From Clostridia bacterium (GTDB lineage: Bacteria; Bacillota; Clostridia; Oscillospirales; CAG-272), in the NCBI GenBank assembly GCA_017547755.1, contig JAFYOX010000093.1:1-64000 (forward strand): a stretch of DNA of 64,000 nucleotides. Reading direction: 5' to 3'. Within the stretch, counting starts at the first letter, position 1; every line of letters begins with the position of its first letter. A model generated the notes under the pieces. The model ran no database searches and had not been told where the DNA came from. It saw nothing but the letters and a program-made list of their open reading frames with translations. Of the stretch, positions 55,843 through 64,000 are shown one piece after another. The position numbers and the translations under genes were made by a program.

Positions 55843-56910
55843 TTATTCTCCAAGTTTCGAATCAAACATCGCGACTGCCTGACCCATGATGTCGTCGTCC
55901 ATCTTGTAGTAGACCGAATAATCCACATATTCCTTGCGGAATGCGGCGTGATTTTCACGGGTGTCTTCAAGATCGTAGTCCATCAGGTAGAAATCGTAGT
56001 CGATGTCGATGAGCTGACGCTCGATCATCGTGTCTTCCGTGTAGAACAGGTCGCTGTGTCCGCGGTTATCGTAAAGAACGAAGTGAACGCGGTCACTGTC
56101 CCCGTGTTCCGCATAGAACAGGTCGTAACCGTTTTCCTGCAGAACGGTCCGGTCGTCTGTACTGTGAACGATCAGAACTTCCGCGTTTTCCGCAGCGGCA
56201 ATGCCTTCGGTCGCGGTCGTTCCGGCGTACTTGCCGTACTTGAGCTTTTCATAGATCCGTACATACGGGATCATCAGCTTCGCCCATTCGCCGGCGTATT
56301 CCGCGCCTTCCTGCTGAATGATCGCGATCGAACTGTCCACACCCGCGAACAGGACCGCGCCGCGGATATCCGTGTGGAAATTCAGCACGTTCCCGACGGA
56401 ATAGCCGCCCCAGCTGTGTCCGGCAAGGAATACCGGCAGACCGCTGTACGCCGCATCATTCTTCACATAGTTGATCGCATAGTCGAGGTCGATCACGCCC
56501 TGCGGGAAGCCGCCGATCACATCGCCTTCGCTTTCGTTGTTCCCGGTCGCGTCATACGCGAAGACCGCGTATCCGTGTTCTGCGAAATAATGGATCATCG
56601 GCAGGTAGATGCAGTGTCCGCCGCCGCCGAAACCGTGCGCCCATACAACGACGCCCTTCGGTTCCGTCACATCTTCCATCCGGTACTTGTAACCGGCAAG
56701 GGTATGTCCCTGCTTGGTCTGGAACGATACGTTTTCCACGTTCAGTCCGTCGTAATCGTCTGCGGTAAAATATTCGTCCACATTGGTTTCAAAGCGGACA
56801 TCGAATACCGATTTGTAAATCGAAACCGAAACGATCGGCATGACCACCGCAAACGCCACGATCACCAGAACAAGAAGAGCGATCAATGCAATTTTCAGAA
56901 TTTTCAGCAT
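55843..56910 (-). CDS. Membrane-anchored alpha/beta hydrolase
   Basis: 355 residues. One N-terminal membrane helix (MLKILKIALIALLVLVIVAF) anchors the protein with the enzyme outside. The hydrolase core has GVVVWAHGFGGGG (oxyanion loop), nucleophile elbow GHSWGG, Asp in IVHSTDDRTVL and His in DNRGHSDLF, a full catalytic triad. Closest in type to serine aminopeptidase/lysophospholipase-like hydrolases; the substrate is unknown. GAAGGAG precedes the start at 56910. It converges with cysN at a shared terminator. Confidence 0.85.
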   Translation of the reverse strand: MLKILKIALIALLVLVIVAFAVVMPIVSVSIYKSVFDVRFETNVDEYFTADDYDGLNVENVSFQTKQGHTLAGYKYRMEDVTEPKGVVVWAHGFGGGGHCIYLPMIHYFAEHGYAVFAYDATGNNESEGDVIGGFPQGVIDLDYAINYVKNDAAYSGLPVFLAGHSWGGYSVGNVLNFHTDIRGAVLFAGVDSSIAIIQQEGAEYAGEWAKLMIPYVRIYEKLKYGKYAGTTATEGIAAAENAEVLIVHSTDDRTVLQENGYDLFYAEHGDSDRVHFVLYDNRGHSDLFYTEDTMIERQLIDIDYDFYLMDYDLEDTRENHAAFRKEYVDYSVYYKMDDDIMGQAVAMFDSKLGE

Positions 56911-56965
56911 AAAAATCTCCTTCTTCCAAAGAGTCCGTACTGACAAGCCGGCTCTTTTCCGTATA

Positions 56966-57036
56966 AAGTTTTTCGGAAAGGGGTTCGGGGAAAACTTTTT
57001 TCGGAGTCCGCGAAGCGAATCTCCAGTTTTCCCCGA
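56966..57036. repeat. Family A repeat with a nested hairpin
   Basis: Lead-in AAGTTTTTCGGAAAGGGGTT and outer arms TCGGGGAAAAC (56985-56995) and GTTTTCCCCGA (57026-57036) enclose a second hairpin GGAGTCCGCGAAGCGAATCT and CC (57003-57024). It lies just past the hisIE stop. Confidence 0.8.
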
Positions 57037-57048
57037 GAAAATCCCCCA

Positions 57049-57696
57049 TTATTTCATTTTTTCCTGCTTGACCTTGTGGTCGACCACGTGACGGGAGGAA
57101 AGTTCCTTCATGATGTCTTCGTAGGAGATGCCCATTTCGACCATCAGAACAAGAACGTGATAGATCAGGTCGCAGATTTCGTAAACGGTTTCCGCCTTGT
57201 CTTCCGCCTTGCCCGCGATGATGACTTCCGTGGATTCCTCGCCGACCTTCTTGAGGATCTTGTCAAGCCCCTTCTGGAAGAGGTAAGTGGTGTAGGAACC
57301 TTCGGTCGGGTCGGTCTTTCTGCCTTCGATGAGCTTCATGAGACCGCGCACGGTGAAGTCGGAAATTTCTTCGCTGATGAATACTTCGTCGTTGAAGCAG
57401 GATTCCGCGCCGGTATGGCATGCGGGACCGTCCTTCTTCACGTGTACGGTCAGCGCGTCACGGTCGCAGTCTGCCGTGATCTTGACGATGTGCTGGACAT
57501 TTCCGCTGGTTTCGCCCTTGCGCCAGAGTTCGTTTCTGGAGCGGGACCAGAAGCAGGTACGTCCTTCCTTCATGGAAATTTCAAGGGATTCGCGGTTCAT
57601 ATACGCGAGCGTGAGCACGTCGCGGGTAAGATAATCGACAACGATCGCCGGGATCAGTCCGCGGTCGTCGAATTTGAGATCGCTGATGTTAAGCAT
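57049..57696 (-). CDS. hisI: Phosphoribosyl-AMP cyclohydrolase / phosphoribosyl-ATP pyrophosphatase
   Basis: 215 residues, the HisIE fusion. Residues 1-~105 are the cyclohydrolase ([33 protein letters not shown], and the zinc residues in [12 protein letters not shown] and PACHTG). Residues ~115-205 are the MazG-like pyrophosphatase ([29 protein letters not shown]). It carries out steps 2 and 3 of histidine synthesis. Last gene of the his operon, 15 bases after hisF. Confidence 0.96.
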   Translation of the reverse strand: MLNISDLKFDDRGLIPAIVVDYLTRDVLTLAYMNRESLEISMKEGRTCFWSRSRNELWRKGETSGNVQHIVKITADCDRDALTVHVKKDGPACHTGAESCFNDEVFISEEISDFTVRGLMKLIEGRKTDPTEGSYTTYLFQKGLDKILKKVGEESTEVIIAGKAEDKAETVYEICDLIYHVLVLMVEMGISYEDIMKELSSRHVVDHKVKQEKMK

Positions 57697-57711
57697 ATTT
57701 GTATACCTTCT

Positions 57712-58473
57712 TCAGTTCAGACGGACATTGATTCCGTTGTCCGCCATAATTTTTTTCAGTTCGTTGATCTTGACTTCGCCGAAGTGGAAGATCGATGCGG
57801 CAAGACCCGCGTCCATTTCGGGAATTTCCTTGAAGAGCGTCACAAAGTCTTCCGCGGAACCTGCGCCGCCGGAAGCGATGACGGGAACATTGACCACGTC
57901 AATGACCTGCTGCAGCATTTCAAGGTCGAAGCCCTTCTTTACGCCGTCCGTGTCGATGCTGTTGACGACGATTTCGCCCGCACCGCGTGCCACGCCGTCC
58001 TTGATCCACTGGATCGCTTCGATACCGGTGTCCACACGTCCGCCCTTTGCGAACAGACGGAACTGTCCGTCGACACGCTTGATATCGCAGGAGAGAACAA
58101 CACACTGATCGCCGTAGATCTTCGCCGCTTCTTCAATGAGATTCGGATTCCGGATCGCGCCGGAATTGACGCTGACCTTGTCCGCACCGCATTTCAGAAC
58201 GCGGTCAAAGTCCTCGATGGTATTGATGCCGCCGCCGACCGTCAGAGGAATGTAAACCTTCGATGCGGTCTCGCGGAGGATGTCACAGAAGACGGAACGT
58301 CCTTCCACGGATGCGGTGATATCGTAGAACACCAGTTCATCCGCACCGGCACGGCTGTAATATTCGGCAAGTTCGACCGGAGAGGACACGTCAGACACTC
58401 CCTGGAAGTTCACGCCCTTGACCACCCGTCCGTTCTTGACGTCCAGACAGGGGATAATTCGTTTTGTAATCAT
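57712..58473 (-). CDS. hisF: Imidazole glycerol phosphate synthase, cyclase subunit
   Basis: 253 residues, TIM barrel. [20 protein letters not shown] with the catalytic Asp, [12 protein letters not shown], and [16 protein letters not shown] with the second Asp, then [14 protein letters not shown] for phosphate binding. Ammonia from HisH enters its barrel. Three bases downstream of hisA. Confidence 0.98.
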   Translation of the reverse strand: MITKRIIPCLDVKNGRVVKGVNFQGVSDVSSPVELAEYYSRAGADELVFYDITASVEGRSVFCDILRETASKVYIPLTVGGGINTIEDFDRVLKCGADKVSVNSGAIRNPNLIEEAAKIYGDQCVVLSCDIKRVDGQFRLFAKGGRVDTGIEAIQWIKDGVARGAGEIVVNSIDTDGVKKGFDLEMLQQVIDVVNVPVIASGGAGSAEDFVTLFKEIPEMDAGLAASIFHFGEVKINELKKIMADNGINVRLN

Positions 58474-58476
58474 AAT

Positions 58477-59193
58477 TTACTCCTTGGTCACGGCAATCGC
58501 TTCCTTCAGGTTGATCGCGCCGTTGTAAAGCGCACGGCCGACGATCGCGCCGTAGATGTCCATCTTTGCGAGCGCCTTGATGTCATCGAGGGTGGAAACG
58601 CCGCCGGATGCGACCACTTTGAAGGAATACTTTTCCGCAAGTTCACGGTAGAGTTCACGGTTCGTGCCCTGCATCGCGCCGTCTTTCGAGACGTCCGTGC
58701 AGATGACCGTCGCCACGCCGATCTTTTCGAGATAATCGAGGAAGTCTGTATACTTTACGCCGTCGTCTTCGGTCCATCCCTGAACGGCGACGTTGCCGTT
58801 CTTGATGTCCACGCCGACCGCGATCTTTTCGCCGTACAGACGGATCATTTCTTCGAGGAACGCACGGTCACGGAGCGCCGCCGTCCCGAGGATCACACGT
58901 CCGACGCCTGCATCGAGGTACTGCTTCACGGTTTCCGCATTGCGGATGCCGCCGCCGATCTCAACGAACATTCCGGATTCCGCCGCGATCTTCGCAACGA
59001 TCTCCGCCGCCGCCGCATAACCGGCCTTTGCACCGTCGAGGTCAACAAGGTGAAGGATCTCACCGCCGGCTTCCCGGAATCCCTTTGCAACGGACACCGG
59101 ATCGTCGGAATATACGGTCTTCTGTGCGTAGTCGCCCTTCAGGAGACGGACAGCACAGCCCTCGGATAAGTCAATGGCAGGAAAAATTTTCAT
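58477..59193 (-). CDS. hisA: ProFAR isomerase
   Basis: 238 residues, TIM barrel sister of HisF. FPAIDLSEGCAVRLLKGDY with the catalytic Asp, EIGGGIRNAETVKQYLDAG, and CTDVSKDGAMQGTNREL with the second Asp, then VASGGVSTLDD. It opens the ribose ring of ProFAR. AAGGGGGAAGAACC lies before the start. Confidence 0.97.
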   Translation of the reverse strand: MKIFPAIDLSEGCAVRLLKGDYAQKTVYSDDPVSVAKGFREAGGEILHLVDLDGAKAGYAAAAEIVAKIAAESGMFVEIGGGIRNAETVKQYLDAGVGRVILGTAALRDRAFLEEMIRLYGEKIAVGVDIKNGNVAVQGWTEDDGVKYTDFLDYLEKIGVATVICTDVSKDGAMQGTNRELYRELAEKYSFKVVASGGVSTLDDIKALAKMDIYGAIVGRALYNGAINLKEAIAVTKE

Positions 59194-59208
59194 GGTTCTT
59201 CCCCCTTC

Positions 59209-59826
59209 TTACAGTTTTGCGAACGCGCGGAGGATGTTCAGACCGACTTCGCCGCTCTTTTCGGGGTGGAACTGTACGCCGTAGACATACTTTCCGTCGC
59301 CGACCGCCGCCGTGAGTTCCGCGCCGTATTCCGCGCTGGCGATCACGTTCTTTTCGCAGTCCGCCGCATAGTAGGAGTGGACGAAATACACGTGGTCACC
59401 TTCGCTGATGGATTCGAAGATCGGGGATTTCGGCTTGTCCTTCGGGAAATGAAGCGCATTCCAGCCGATGTGCGGGACTTTGTAGTCCGCCGGGATCACG
59501 CCGGAGATCGGAACAACGGAACCTTTCACGAGTCCGAGTCCCTGATGTTCGCCGTATTCGAAGCTGCGTTCGAGAAGGAGCTGCATCCCGAGGCAGATGC
59601 CGAGCAGAGGCTTGCGGGAACTTTCTTCCACAACGACATCCCACAGACCGGATTCGCGCAGTTTGAGTGCCGCATCGCCGAACGCACCGACGCCGGGAAG
59701 GAGAACACGGTCCGCCTTCCGGATCACGTCCGCGTCGGAGGTGAGAACCGCATCCGCGCCGATGTATTTAAAGGAACAGCAGAGGGAAAAAATATTCCCG
59801 ACGCCGTAGTCAACAATCGCTATCAT
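59209..59826 (-). CDS. hisH: Imidazole glycerol phosphate synthase, glutaminase subunit
   Basis: 205 residues. The class I amidotransferase triad is intact: Cys in LLGICLGMQLLL and His-Glu in YGVQFHPEKSG; the oxyanion loop is LPGVGAFGDA. It frees ammonia from glutamine for HisF. The start at 59826 follows GGAGAAAAGCT. Its normal Cys contrasts with the changed glutaminase sites of CarA and NadE in this window. Confidence 0.97.
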   Translation of the reverse strand: MIAIVDYGVGNIFSLCCSFKYIGADAVLTSDADVIRKADRVLLPGVGAFGDAALKLRESGLWDVVVEESSRKPLLGICLGMQLLLERSFEYGEHQGLGLVKGSVVPISGVIPADYKVPHIGWNALHFPKDKPKSPIFESISEGDHVYFVHSYYAADCEKNVIASAEYGAELTAAVGDGKYVYGVQFHPEKSGEVGLNILRAFAKL

Positions 59827-59864
59827 AGCTTTTCTCCAAAAATGATTTTCACGGAAACATCGAA

Positions 59865-60455
59865 TCAAAGTACGCCCTTGGTCGAAGGAATTTCGTTCGC
59901 GTACCGCGCATCGATCGCGACCGCCTTCGAGAACACGCGGGAGACCGCCTTGAAGATGCCTTCGATGATGTGATGCGAATTTTCGCCGGACAGCATCCGG
60001 ACGTGCAGGGTGATGTCCGCCGCACGGATGAAGCCGAGCCAGAATTCCTTTGCCAGTTCGGTGTCAAAGTCTCCGACTTTTTCGGTCGGCATCGTGACCG
60101 CATAGGTCAGATGCGCACGTCCGGAGACATCCACCGCCGCGAGAATGAGCGCTTCGTCCATCGGAAGCGTGATATCCGCATAGCGGGTGATCCCGCGCTT
60201 GTCGCCGAGAGCCGTCTTGAAGGCGTCCCCGAGAGCGATGCCGATGTCTTCCGCCGTATGATGATAATCCACGTCCGTGTCACCGGTGCACTTCACGCAC
60301 AGGTCGAAGCGACCGTGCTTGGCGAACAGGATCAGCATATGATTGAGGAATCCGCAGCCGGTATCGATGTCATACACGCCCGTCCCGTCGAGATCGAGGG
60401 TAAGGGCAATCTGCGTTTCCAGCGTATTTCTTACAATTTCCGCCGTACGTGCCAT
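59865..60455 (-). CDS. hisB: Imidazoleglycerol-phosphate dehydratase
   Basis: 196 residues, the monofunctional form without a phosphatase domain. GCGFLNHMLILFAKHGRFDL, DYHHTAEDIGIALG and SGENSHHIIEGIFKA hold the conserved metal-binding His residues. It dehydrates IGP. Start at 60455 is one base after the hisC stop; the open frame continuing into hisC is not used. Histidinol phosphatase must be encoded elsewhere. Confidence 0.96.
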   Translation of the reverse strand: MARTAEIVRNTLETQIALTLDLDGTGVYDIDTGCGFLNHMLILFAKHGRFDLCVKCTGDTDVDYHHTAEDIGIALGDAFKTALGDKRGITRYADITLPMDEALILAAVDVSGRAHLTYAVTMPTEKVGDFDTELAKEFWLGFIRAADITLHVRMLSGENSHHIIEGIFKAVSRVFSKAVAIDARYANEIPSTKGVL

Positions 60456-60456
60456 A

Positions 60457-61521
60457 TCATTTCCCCGCTTTCGCAAGAATATCGTCGGTCGCCGCCACGA
60501 GAGCTTCCATTTCCTCGCGGGAACCGATGGTGATGCGGACAAAATCGGCGATGCGCGCCTTGCCGAAGTAGCGGACAAGAACGCCGCGTTCGCGGAGACC
60601 GTCGTAATACGCCTTGCCGGAGATCTTGTCGGACTTGGCAAAAATGAAGTTCGTCATGGAGTCGGTCATCGTAAAACCGCGCTTTTTCAGTTCGGTCACC
60701 GTATACGCACGGTTTTCGATAATCGCCGTACGGGTCTGATCGAAGTACGCCCGGTCACGCATGGATAGCGTGCCGCAGAGCTGGGTCAGACGGTTGACGT
60801 TGTACGGGTTGGTGGAATACTTGATCTTTTCAAGCCCCTCGATGATCGCGGGATCTGCAATCGTGAAGCCGAGACGTGCGCCTGCCAGCTGACGGGACTT
60901 CGAGAAGGTCTGCACGACCGCGAGGTTGTCATACTTCTGCGTCAGCGGAATCACGGATTCGCCGCCGAAGTCAATGTACGCTTCGTCCACGACGACCAGA
61001 CGGTCGGGATTCGCGGTCACGATCGCTTCGATCACATCGGGAGTGAAGCAGATGCCGGTCGGCGCATTCGGATTGGCGATGAACAGCGTTTCCGTCGTCG
61101 CCATGAGCTTCGCCGGATCGAGCGTGAAGTCGTCTTCCAGCGGAACAACGGTCGTCTTCTTCTGATAAAGATCGGCAAACACCTGATAGAAACCGTAGGT
61201 GATGTCCGCGTACGCCGCGCCGTTTTCGCAGAACGCCATGAAGAGGAAGTTCAGCGATTCGTCGGAGCCGTTCGAAACGAAGACACATTCCGGCGCAACG
61301 CCGTAAAAGTCGGCGATCGCCTGCTTGACCGTGCCGGAAGTCGGGTCGGAATACAGACGGAGATCCGCCGCTTCCGCACCATTCATCGCTTCCAGAACCG
61401 CCGGACACGGCGGGAAGGGAGACTCGTTGGTATTCAGTTTGATGTATTTCTTGTCACGCGGCTGTTCTCCGGGAACATAGGCTTCCAGAGCCGCGAATTT
61501 TGTATCTAAAAATCTGCTCAT
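60457..61521 (-). CDS. hisC: Histidinol-phosphate aminotransferase
   Basis: 354 residues, PLP-dependent class I/II. KYIKLNTNESPFPPCPAVLE at the N-terminus, FIANPNAPTGICF, VVDEAYIDFGGES, and the PLP-lysine region VVQTFSKSRQLAGARLGF, where the Lys after TFS is the Schiff base, and VRITIGSREEM at the C-terminus. Converts imidazole acetol phosphate to histidinol phosphate. Preceded on the strand by the embedded glycosidase gene with 29 bases between. Confidence 0.96.
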   Translation of the reverse strand: MSRFLDTKFAALEAYVPGEQPRDKKYIKLNTNESPFPPCPAVLEAMNGAEAADLRLYSDPTSGTVKQAIADFYGVAPECVFVSNGSDESLNFLFMAFCENGAAYADITYGFYQVFADLYQKKTTVVPLEDDFTLDPAKLMATTETLFIANPNAPTGICFTPDVIEAIVTANPDRLVVVDEAYIDFGGESVIPLTQKYDNLAVVQTFSKSRQLAGARLGFTIADPAIIEGLEKIKYSTNPYNVNRLTQLCGTLSMRDRAYFDQTRTAIIENRAYTVTELKKRGFTMTDSMTNFIFAKSDKISGKAYYDGLRERGVLVRYFGKARIADFVRITIGSREEMEALVAATDDILAKAGK

Positions 61522-61550
61522 AACGGGTAACTTTCCGCACTCTTTCCGAA

Positions 61551-62564
61551 TTATTCCGAAACGGCGAGTGCAATATACCGTTCGTTGTTCTTGTTGACCG
61601 CGCAGTAGAAGTGGTAGACTCTGCCTTCATGCTTCAGTACCCACGGCTTGTGCGCGTGGACGTCTTCCCATTCGAATTCGGGTTCGATGAGCGGCTGTCC
61701 GTCCCATACCGTCCAGTCAACGAGGTTTTTCGAGCAGGCGAAGGAGTCATATGCGCCCTTTCCCGCACCGAAACGGAAGAAGAACATGACGTAAATGTCA
61801 TCGATCAGCACGATCTGCGGGTCGCCGCTGATGTGGTCGCACGGACCGTCGGACGCAAGGTCGATGACCGCGTGTTCACCCCAGCGTTCCCAGTGTTCCC
61901 CGTCATCCGAAACGGCGAGAAAGATACGTTCGCGGTGATCTTCACCCTTGGCGTTGAAGCAGTTGACGTAGGGATGACCGGTGGAATTCTTCGGATCCGC
62001 AAAAACGTAGCTCTTGTACAGCGTTCTCGTTTCCTTCGGACGGCTGTCGGCATCCTGCGGAGTGAGGATCGGATCTTCAAAACGGGTGAAGCTGTCCGCC
62101 GCCGTGGGGTCAGCCGTCTTTGCCATGCCCATGAGAAGCGGGTCGGGCTCGTAGCCGTCGCTGTTTCCGGCAAGGTAGGTGATATAGTAGCTGTCGTTCA
62201 CCTTCACCAGTTCGTTCGAGCCGCCGAAATTCGCATCAAAGAATGCGGTATATCCGGCGACCTGCTTACTGTCCCAGTGATTGAGATCGTTCCGGCGGAA
62301 GACCGGGCCGACGTATTCCCAGTTCACAAGGTCTACGGACTTTGCGAGATGCGTTTCATAGCCGGACACGCGGGTGTCCTTGGAGATCGCGATGAAGTAC
62401 ATATAGAACATTCCGTCATGACGGAATACGCTCGGGGAATCCGTGAAATCGTTTTCCCACTTCATGACTGCGCCGAGCTTCTTCGGCGTGCGGATCTTTT
62501 CGTAGACCGCCTGCATTTCCTCACGGGTGACACAGGCGTCTGTTTTCCGTGTAAAGGGAATCAT
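61551..62564 (-). CDS. Five-bladed beta-propeller glycosidase (GH43/GH32-like) inside the his operon
   Basis: 337 residues, no signal peptide. MKWENDFTDSPSVFRHDGMF, FYMYFIAISKDTRVSGYETH and AKSVDLVNWEYVGPVF are the repeating blade pattern of GH43/32/68/117 enzymes; HISGDPQIVLIDDIYVMFFF and KNLVDWTVWDG continue it. Candidate acids are the first-blade Asp (FTDSP) and the Asp/Glu of SGDPQ and EPEFEWEDVHAHKP. The exact family and sugar are uncertain. The start at 62564 follows AAGGACGG and lies one base beyond the hisD stop, so it is firmly within the his transcript, between hisD and hisC. Confidence 0.75.
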   Translation of the reverse strand: MIPFTRKTDACVTREEMQAVYEKIRTPKKLGAVMKWENDFTDSPSVFRHDGMFYMYFIAISKDTRVSGYETHLAKSVDLVNWEYVGPVFRRNDLNHWDSKQVAGYTAFFDANFGGSNELVKVNDSYYITYLAGNSDGYEPDPLLMGMAKTADPTAADSFTRFEDPILTPQDADSRPKETRTLYKSYVFADPKNSTGHPYVNCFNAKGEDHRERIFLAVSDDGEHWERWGEHAVIDLASDGPCDHISGDPQIVLIDDIYVMFFFRFGAGKGAYDSFACSKNLVDWTVWDGQPLIEPEFEWEDVHAHKPWVLKHEGRVYHFYCAVNKNNERYIALAVSE

Positions 62565-62565
62565 C

Positions 62566-63849
62566 TTATTTACCGTCCTTTTCGAAACGTACGACAGCAC
62601 TTCTTGCATGTGCGGTCAGCTGTTCGCGCTTTGCGAATTCGTTCACGCGCCACGCTTCCTTTTCGAGAGCTTCACGGGTATAGTAAAGATAGGAAGATTT
62701 CTTGACGTAGTCGTCGACCGACAGAGGGCTGCTGAACTTCGCGGTGCCGGAGGTCGGAAGAACGTGGTTCGTGCCCGCGAAATAGTCGCCGAGCGGTTCG
62801 GGACAGTTCTTGCCGAGGAAGATGGAGCCGGCGTTCTTGATCATCGGAAGGATCGCAAACGGATCGTCCACCATCACTTCGAGATGTTCGGGAGCCAGTT
62901 CGTTGACCATATCAATGGCACGTACAAACGTGTCGGTGATGATGATCTTGCCGTATACGTCAATGGACGCACGTGCGATGTCGGCACGGGAAAGAAGCGG
63001 GATCTGGAATTCCAGTTCGTCCGCCACCTTTGCGGCGAGTTCTTCGGAATCGGTGACGAGGATCGCGGATGCCAGACGGTCGTGTTCCGCCTGGGAAAGC
63101 ATATCTGCCGCAACCACGGTGGGATCGCAGGTACCGTCCGCTAAAACGATGATCTCACTCGGTCCGGCGATCATGTCGATGCCGACCTTGCCGAATACCT
63201 GACGCTTTGCTTCCGCAACGAACGCGTTGCCGGGACCGACGATCTTGTGGACCGCCGTTACGGTCTCGGTACCGTACGCGAGAGCCGCGATCGCCTGCGA
63301 ACCGCCCATTTTATAGATCACATCCGCGCCGGCGATGTCGGCAGCGGCGAGGATCGCGGGATTGACTTTGCCGTCCGGTCCCGGAGGAGTTGCCATGGCG
63401 ATGAAAGGAACGCCGGCGATCTTCGCGGGGATGATGTTCATCAGAACGGAAGACGGAAGCGGTGCGGAGCCGCCGGGAACGTACACGCCGACCTTTTCGA
63501 TCGGGGTAACGCGCTGACCGAGGATCACGCCTTCCTTGTCGGTCACGGCGTAGCCCTGACGGATCTGGCACTTGTGATAGTGTTCGATGTTTGCCGCCGC
63601 ATCACGGAGGATCTGCAGGAAGTTTTCATCGAGGGAAGCCGCCGCTTCGTCGATTTCCGCACGGGTAACGACAACGGAATCGAGCTTCACCTTATCGAAT
63701 TTTTCGGTATATTCCGCGAGAGCCGCGTCGCCGTTTTTGCGGACGTTGTCAATGACACCCGCAACGATGCCGGATACGTCCACGGCATTTTCCTCTCTGG
63801 CGAGGATCTCATCCACGGAGAGGTCTCTGATGTTGTATGTCTTGATCAT
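62566..63849 (-). CDS. hisD: Histidinol dehydrogenase
   Basis: 427 residues. VTPIEKVGVYVPGGSAPLPS, KMGGSQAIAALAYGTETV, GPGNAFVAEAKRQVFG and the zinc/catalytic region LSQAEHD and APEHLEVM, with LPTSGTAKFSSPLSV near the end, are complete family signatures. It makes histidine from histidinol in two NAD-linked steps. Its start overlaps the hisG stop (ATGA). Confidence 0.98.
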   Translation of the reverse strand: MIKTYNIRDLSVDEILAREENAVDVSGIVAGVIDNVRKNGDAALAEYTEKFDKVKLDSVVVTRAEIDEAAASLDENFLQILRDAAANIEHYHKCQIRQGYAVTDKEGVILGQRVTPIEKVGVYVPGGSAPLPSSVLMNIIPAKIAGVPFIAMATPPGPDGKVNPAILAAADIAGADVIYKMGGSQAIAALAYGTETVTAVHKIVGPGNAFVAEAKRQVFGKVGIDMIAGPSEIIVLADGTCDPTVVAADMLSQAEHDRLASAILVTDSEELAAKVADELEFQIPLLSRADIARASIDVYGKIIITDTFVRAIDMVNELAPEHLEVMVDDPFAILPMIKNAGSIFLGKNCPEPLGDYFAGTNHVLPTSGTAKFSSPLSVDDYVKKSSYLYYTREALEKEAWRVNEFAKREQLTAHARSAVVRFEKDGK

Positions 63850-64000
63850 TTTTCCACCTTATTTTTGTAAACCGTGTTGATTTTTTCGACCAGTTCGCGG
63901 ACTTCGTCGTTCTTGAAGCGGTACGCCGCCTTATTGACGATGAGACGCGCGCTGATATCGCATACGGTTTCCTTGACTTCGAGGTTGTTTTCCTTGAGGG
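63846..64000 (-). CDS. hisG: ATP phosphoribosyltransferase, C-terminal end (partial)
   Basis: Only the last 51 codons are in the window. Read on the minus strand they give LKENNLEVKETVCDISARLI then VNKAAYRFKNDEVRELVEK and a stop at 63846. EVKETVCDISARLIVN matches the end of the short-form HisG (catalytic subunit that works with HisZ). First enzyme of histidine synthesis. The stop overlaps the hisD start by four bases. Confidence 0.88.
   Translation of the reverse strand, partial: LKENNLEVKETVCDISARLIVNKAAYRFKNDEVRELVEKINTVYKNKVEK

Overview
The window looks like a chromosome segment of an anaerobic, low-copy-repeat-rich member of the Clostridia (Firmicutes), probably a gut commensal. Grounds: a class 1B dihydroorotate dehydrogenase with its PyrK partner, PyrB with a PyrI regulatory chain, a BlaI/M56 regulatory pair, a DUF512-der-plsY cluster, a SpoIVFB-like M50 protease, lipoboxes, strong GGAGG-type ribosome binding sites and consensus sigma-A promoters with 17-base spacers. 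Genes for sialic acid, arabinofuranoside and deoxysugar-type aldolase metabolism fit a host- or plant-glycan diet. No rRNA, tRNA, transposase, phage gene or CRISPR array was seen.

Layout. 1-10 kb: a sorbose-1-phosphate-reductase-like dehydrogenase, a LysR regulator, a small lipoprotein, an M56/BlaI pair, a bifunctional aldolase/dehydrogenase and a PHP-domain protein. 9.7-14.4 kb: a minus-strand operon DUF512-der-plsY-methyltransferase. 14.4-16.9 kb: a repeat-rich island in which an MFS (organophosphate antiporter type) gene is bracketed by about 300-bp inverted repeats, followed by an orphan membrane-anchored TIR protein. 18-23 kb: sialidase, N-acetylneuraminate lyase and an SGNH hydrolase on the minus strand, with a divergent solute-binding lipoprotein. 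23-32.7 kb: small methyltransferase, trxB, nadE, mtnN, GH127, a zinc-ribbon membrane protein, a URO-D-like protein and an iron alcohol dehydrogenase. 33-43 kb: a complete de novo UMP operon pyrC-carA-carB-pyrK-pyrD-pyrF-pyrE-pyrB-pyrI behind a leader with a coupled small ORF. 43-51.6 kb: a trigger-factor-like lipoprotein, membrane protein, M14-like peptidase, SPFH protein with a ribbon-helix-helix protein, trkAH, and an M50 protease pair. 51.8-55.8 kb: sulfate activation (a CysC-CysQ fusion, cysD, cysN). 55.8-64 kb: an alpha/beta hydrolase and the his operon hisG(partial)-hisD-[glycosidase]-hisC-hisB-hisH-hisA-hisF-hisIE on the minus strand.

Most notable: (1) the small subunit of carbamoyl phosphate synthetase carries Ser in place of the catalytic glutaminase Cys, the same change that marks ammonia-dependent animal CPS I, and the nitrilase domain of NadE in the same window also lacks a normal nucleophile motif, while HisH is intact; (2) two families of palindromic intergenic repeats, one of which supplies the stop codon of the gene it follows; (3) a gene bracketed by long inverted repeats; (4) a kinase-phosphatase fusion in sulfate activation; (5) a glycosidase gene embedded in the his operon.
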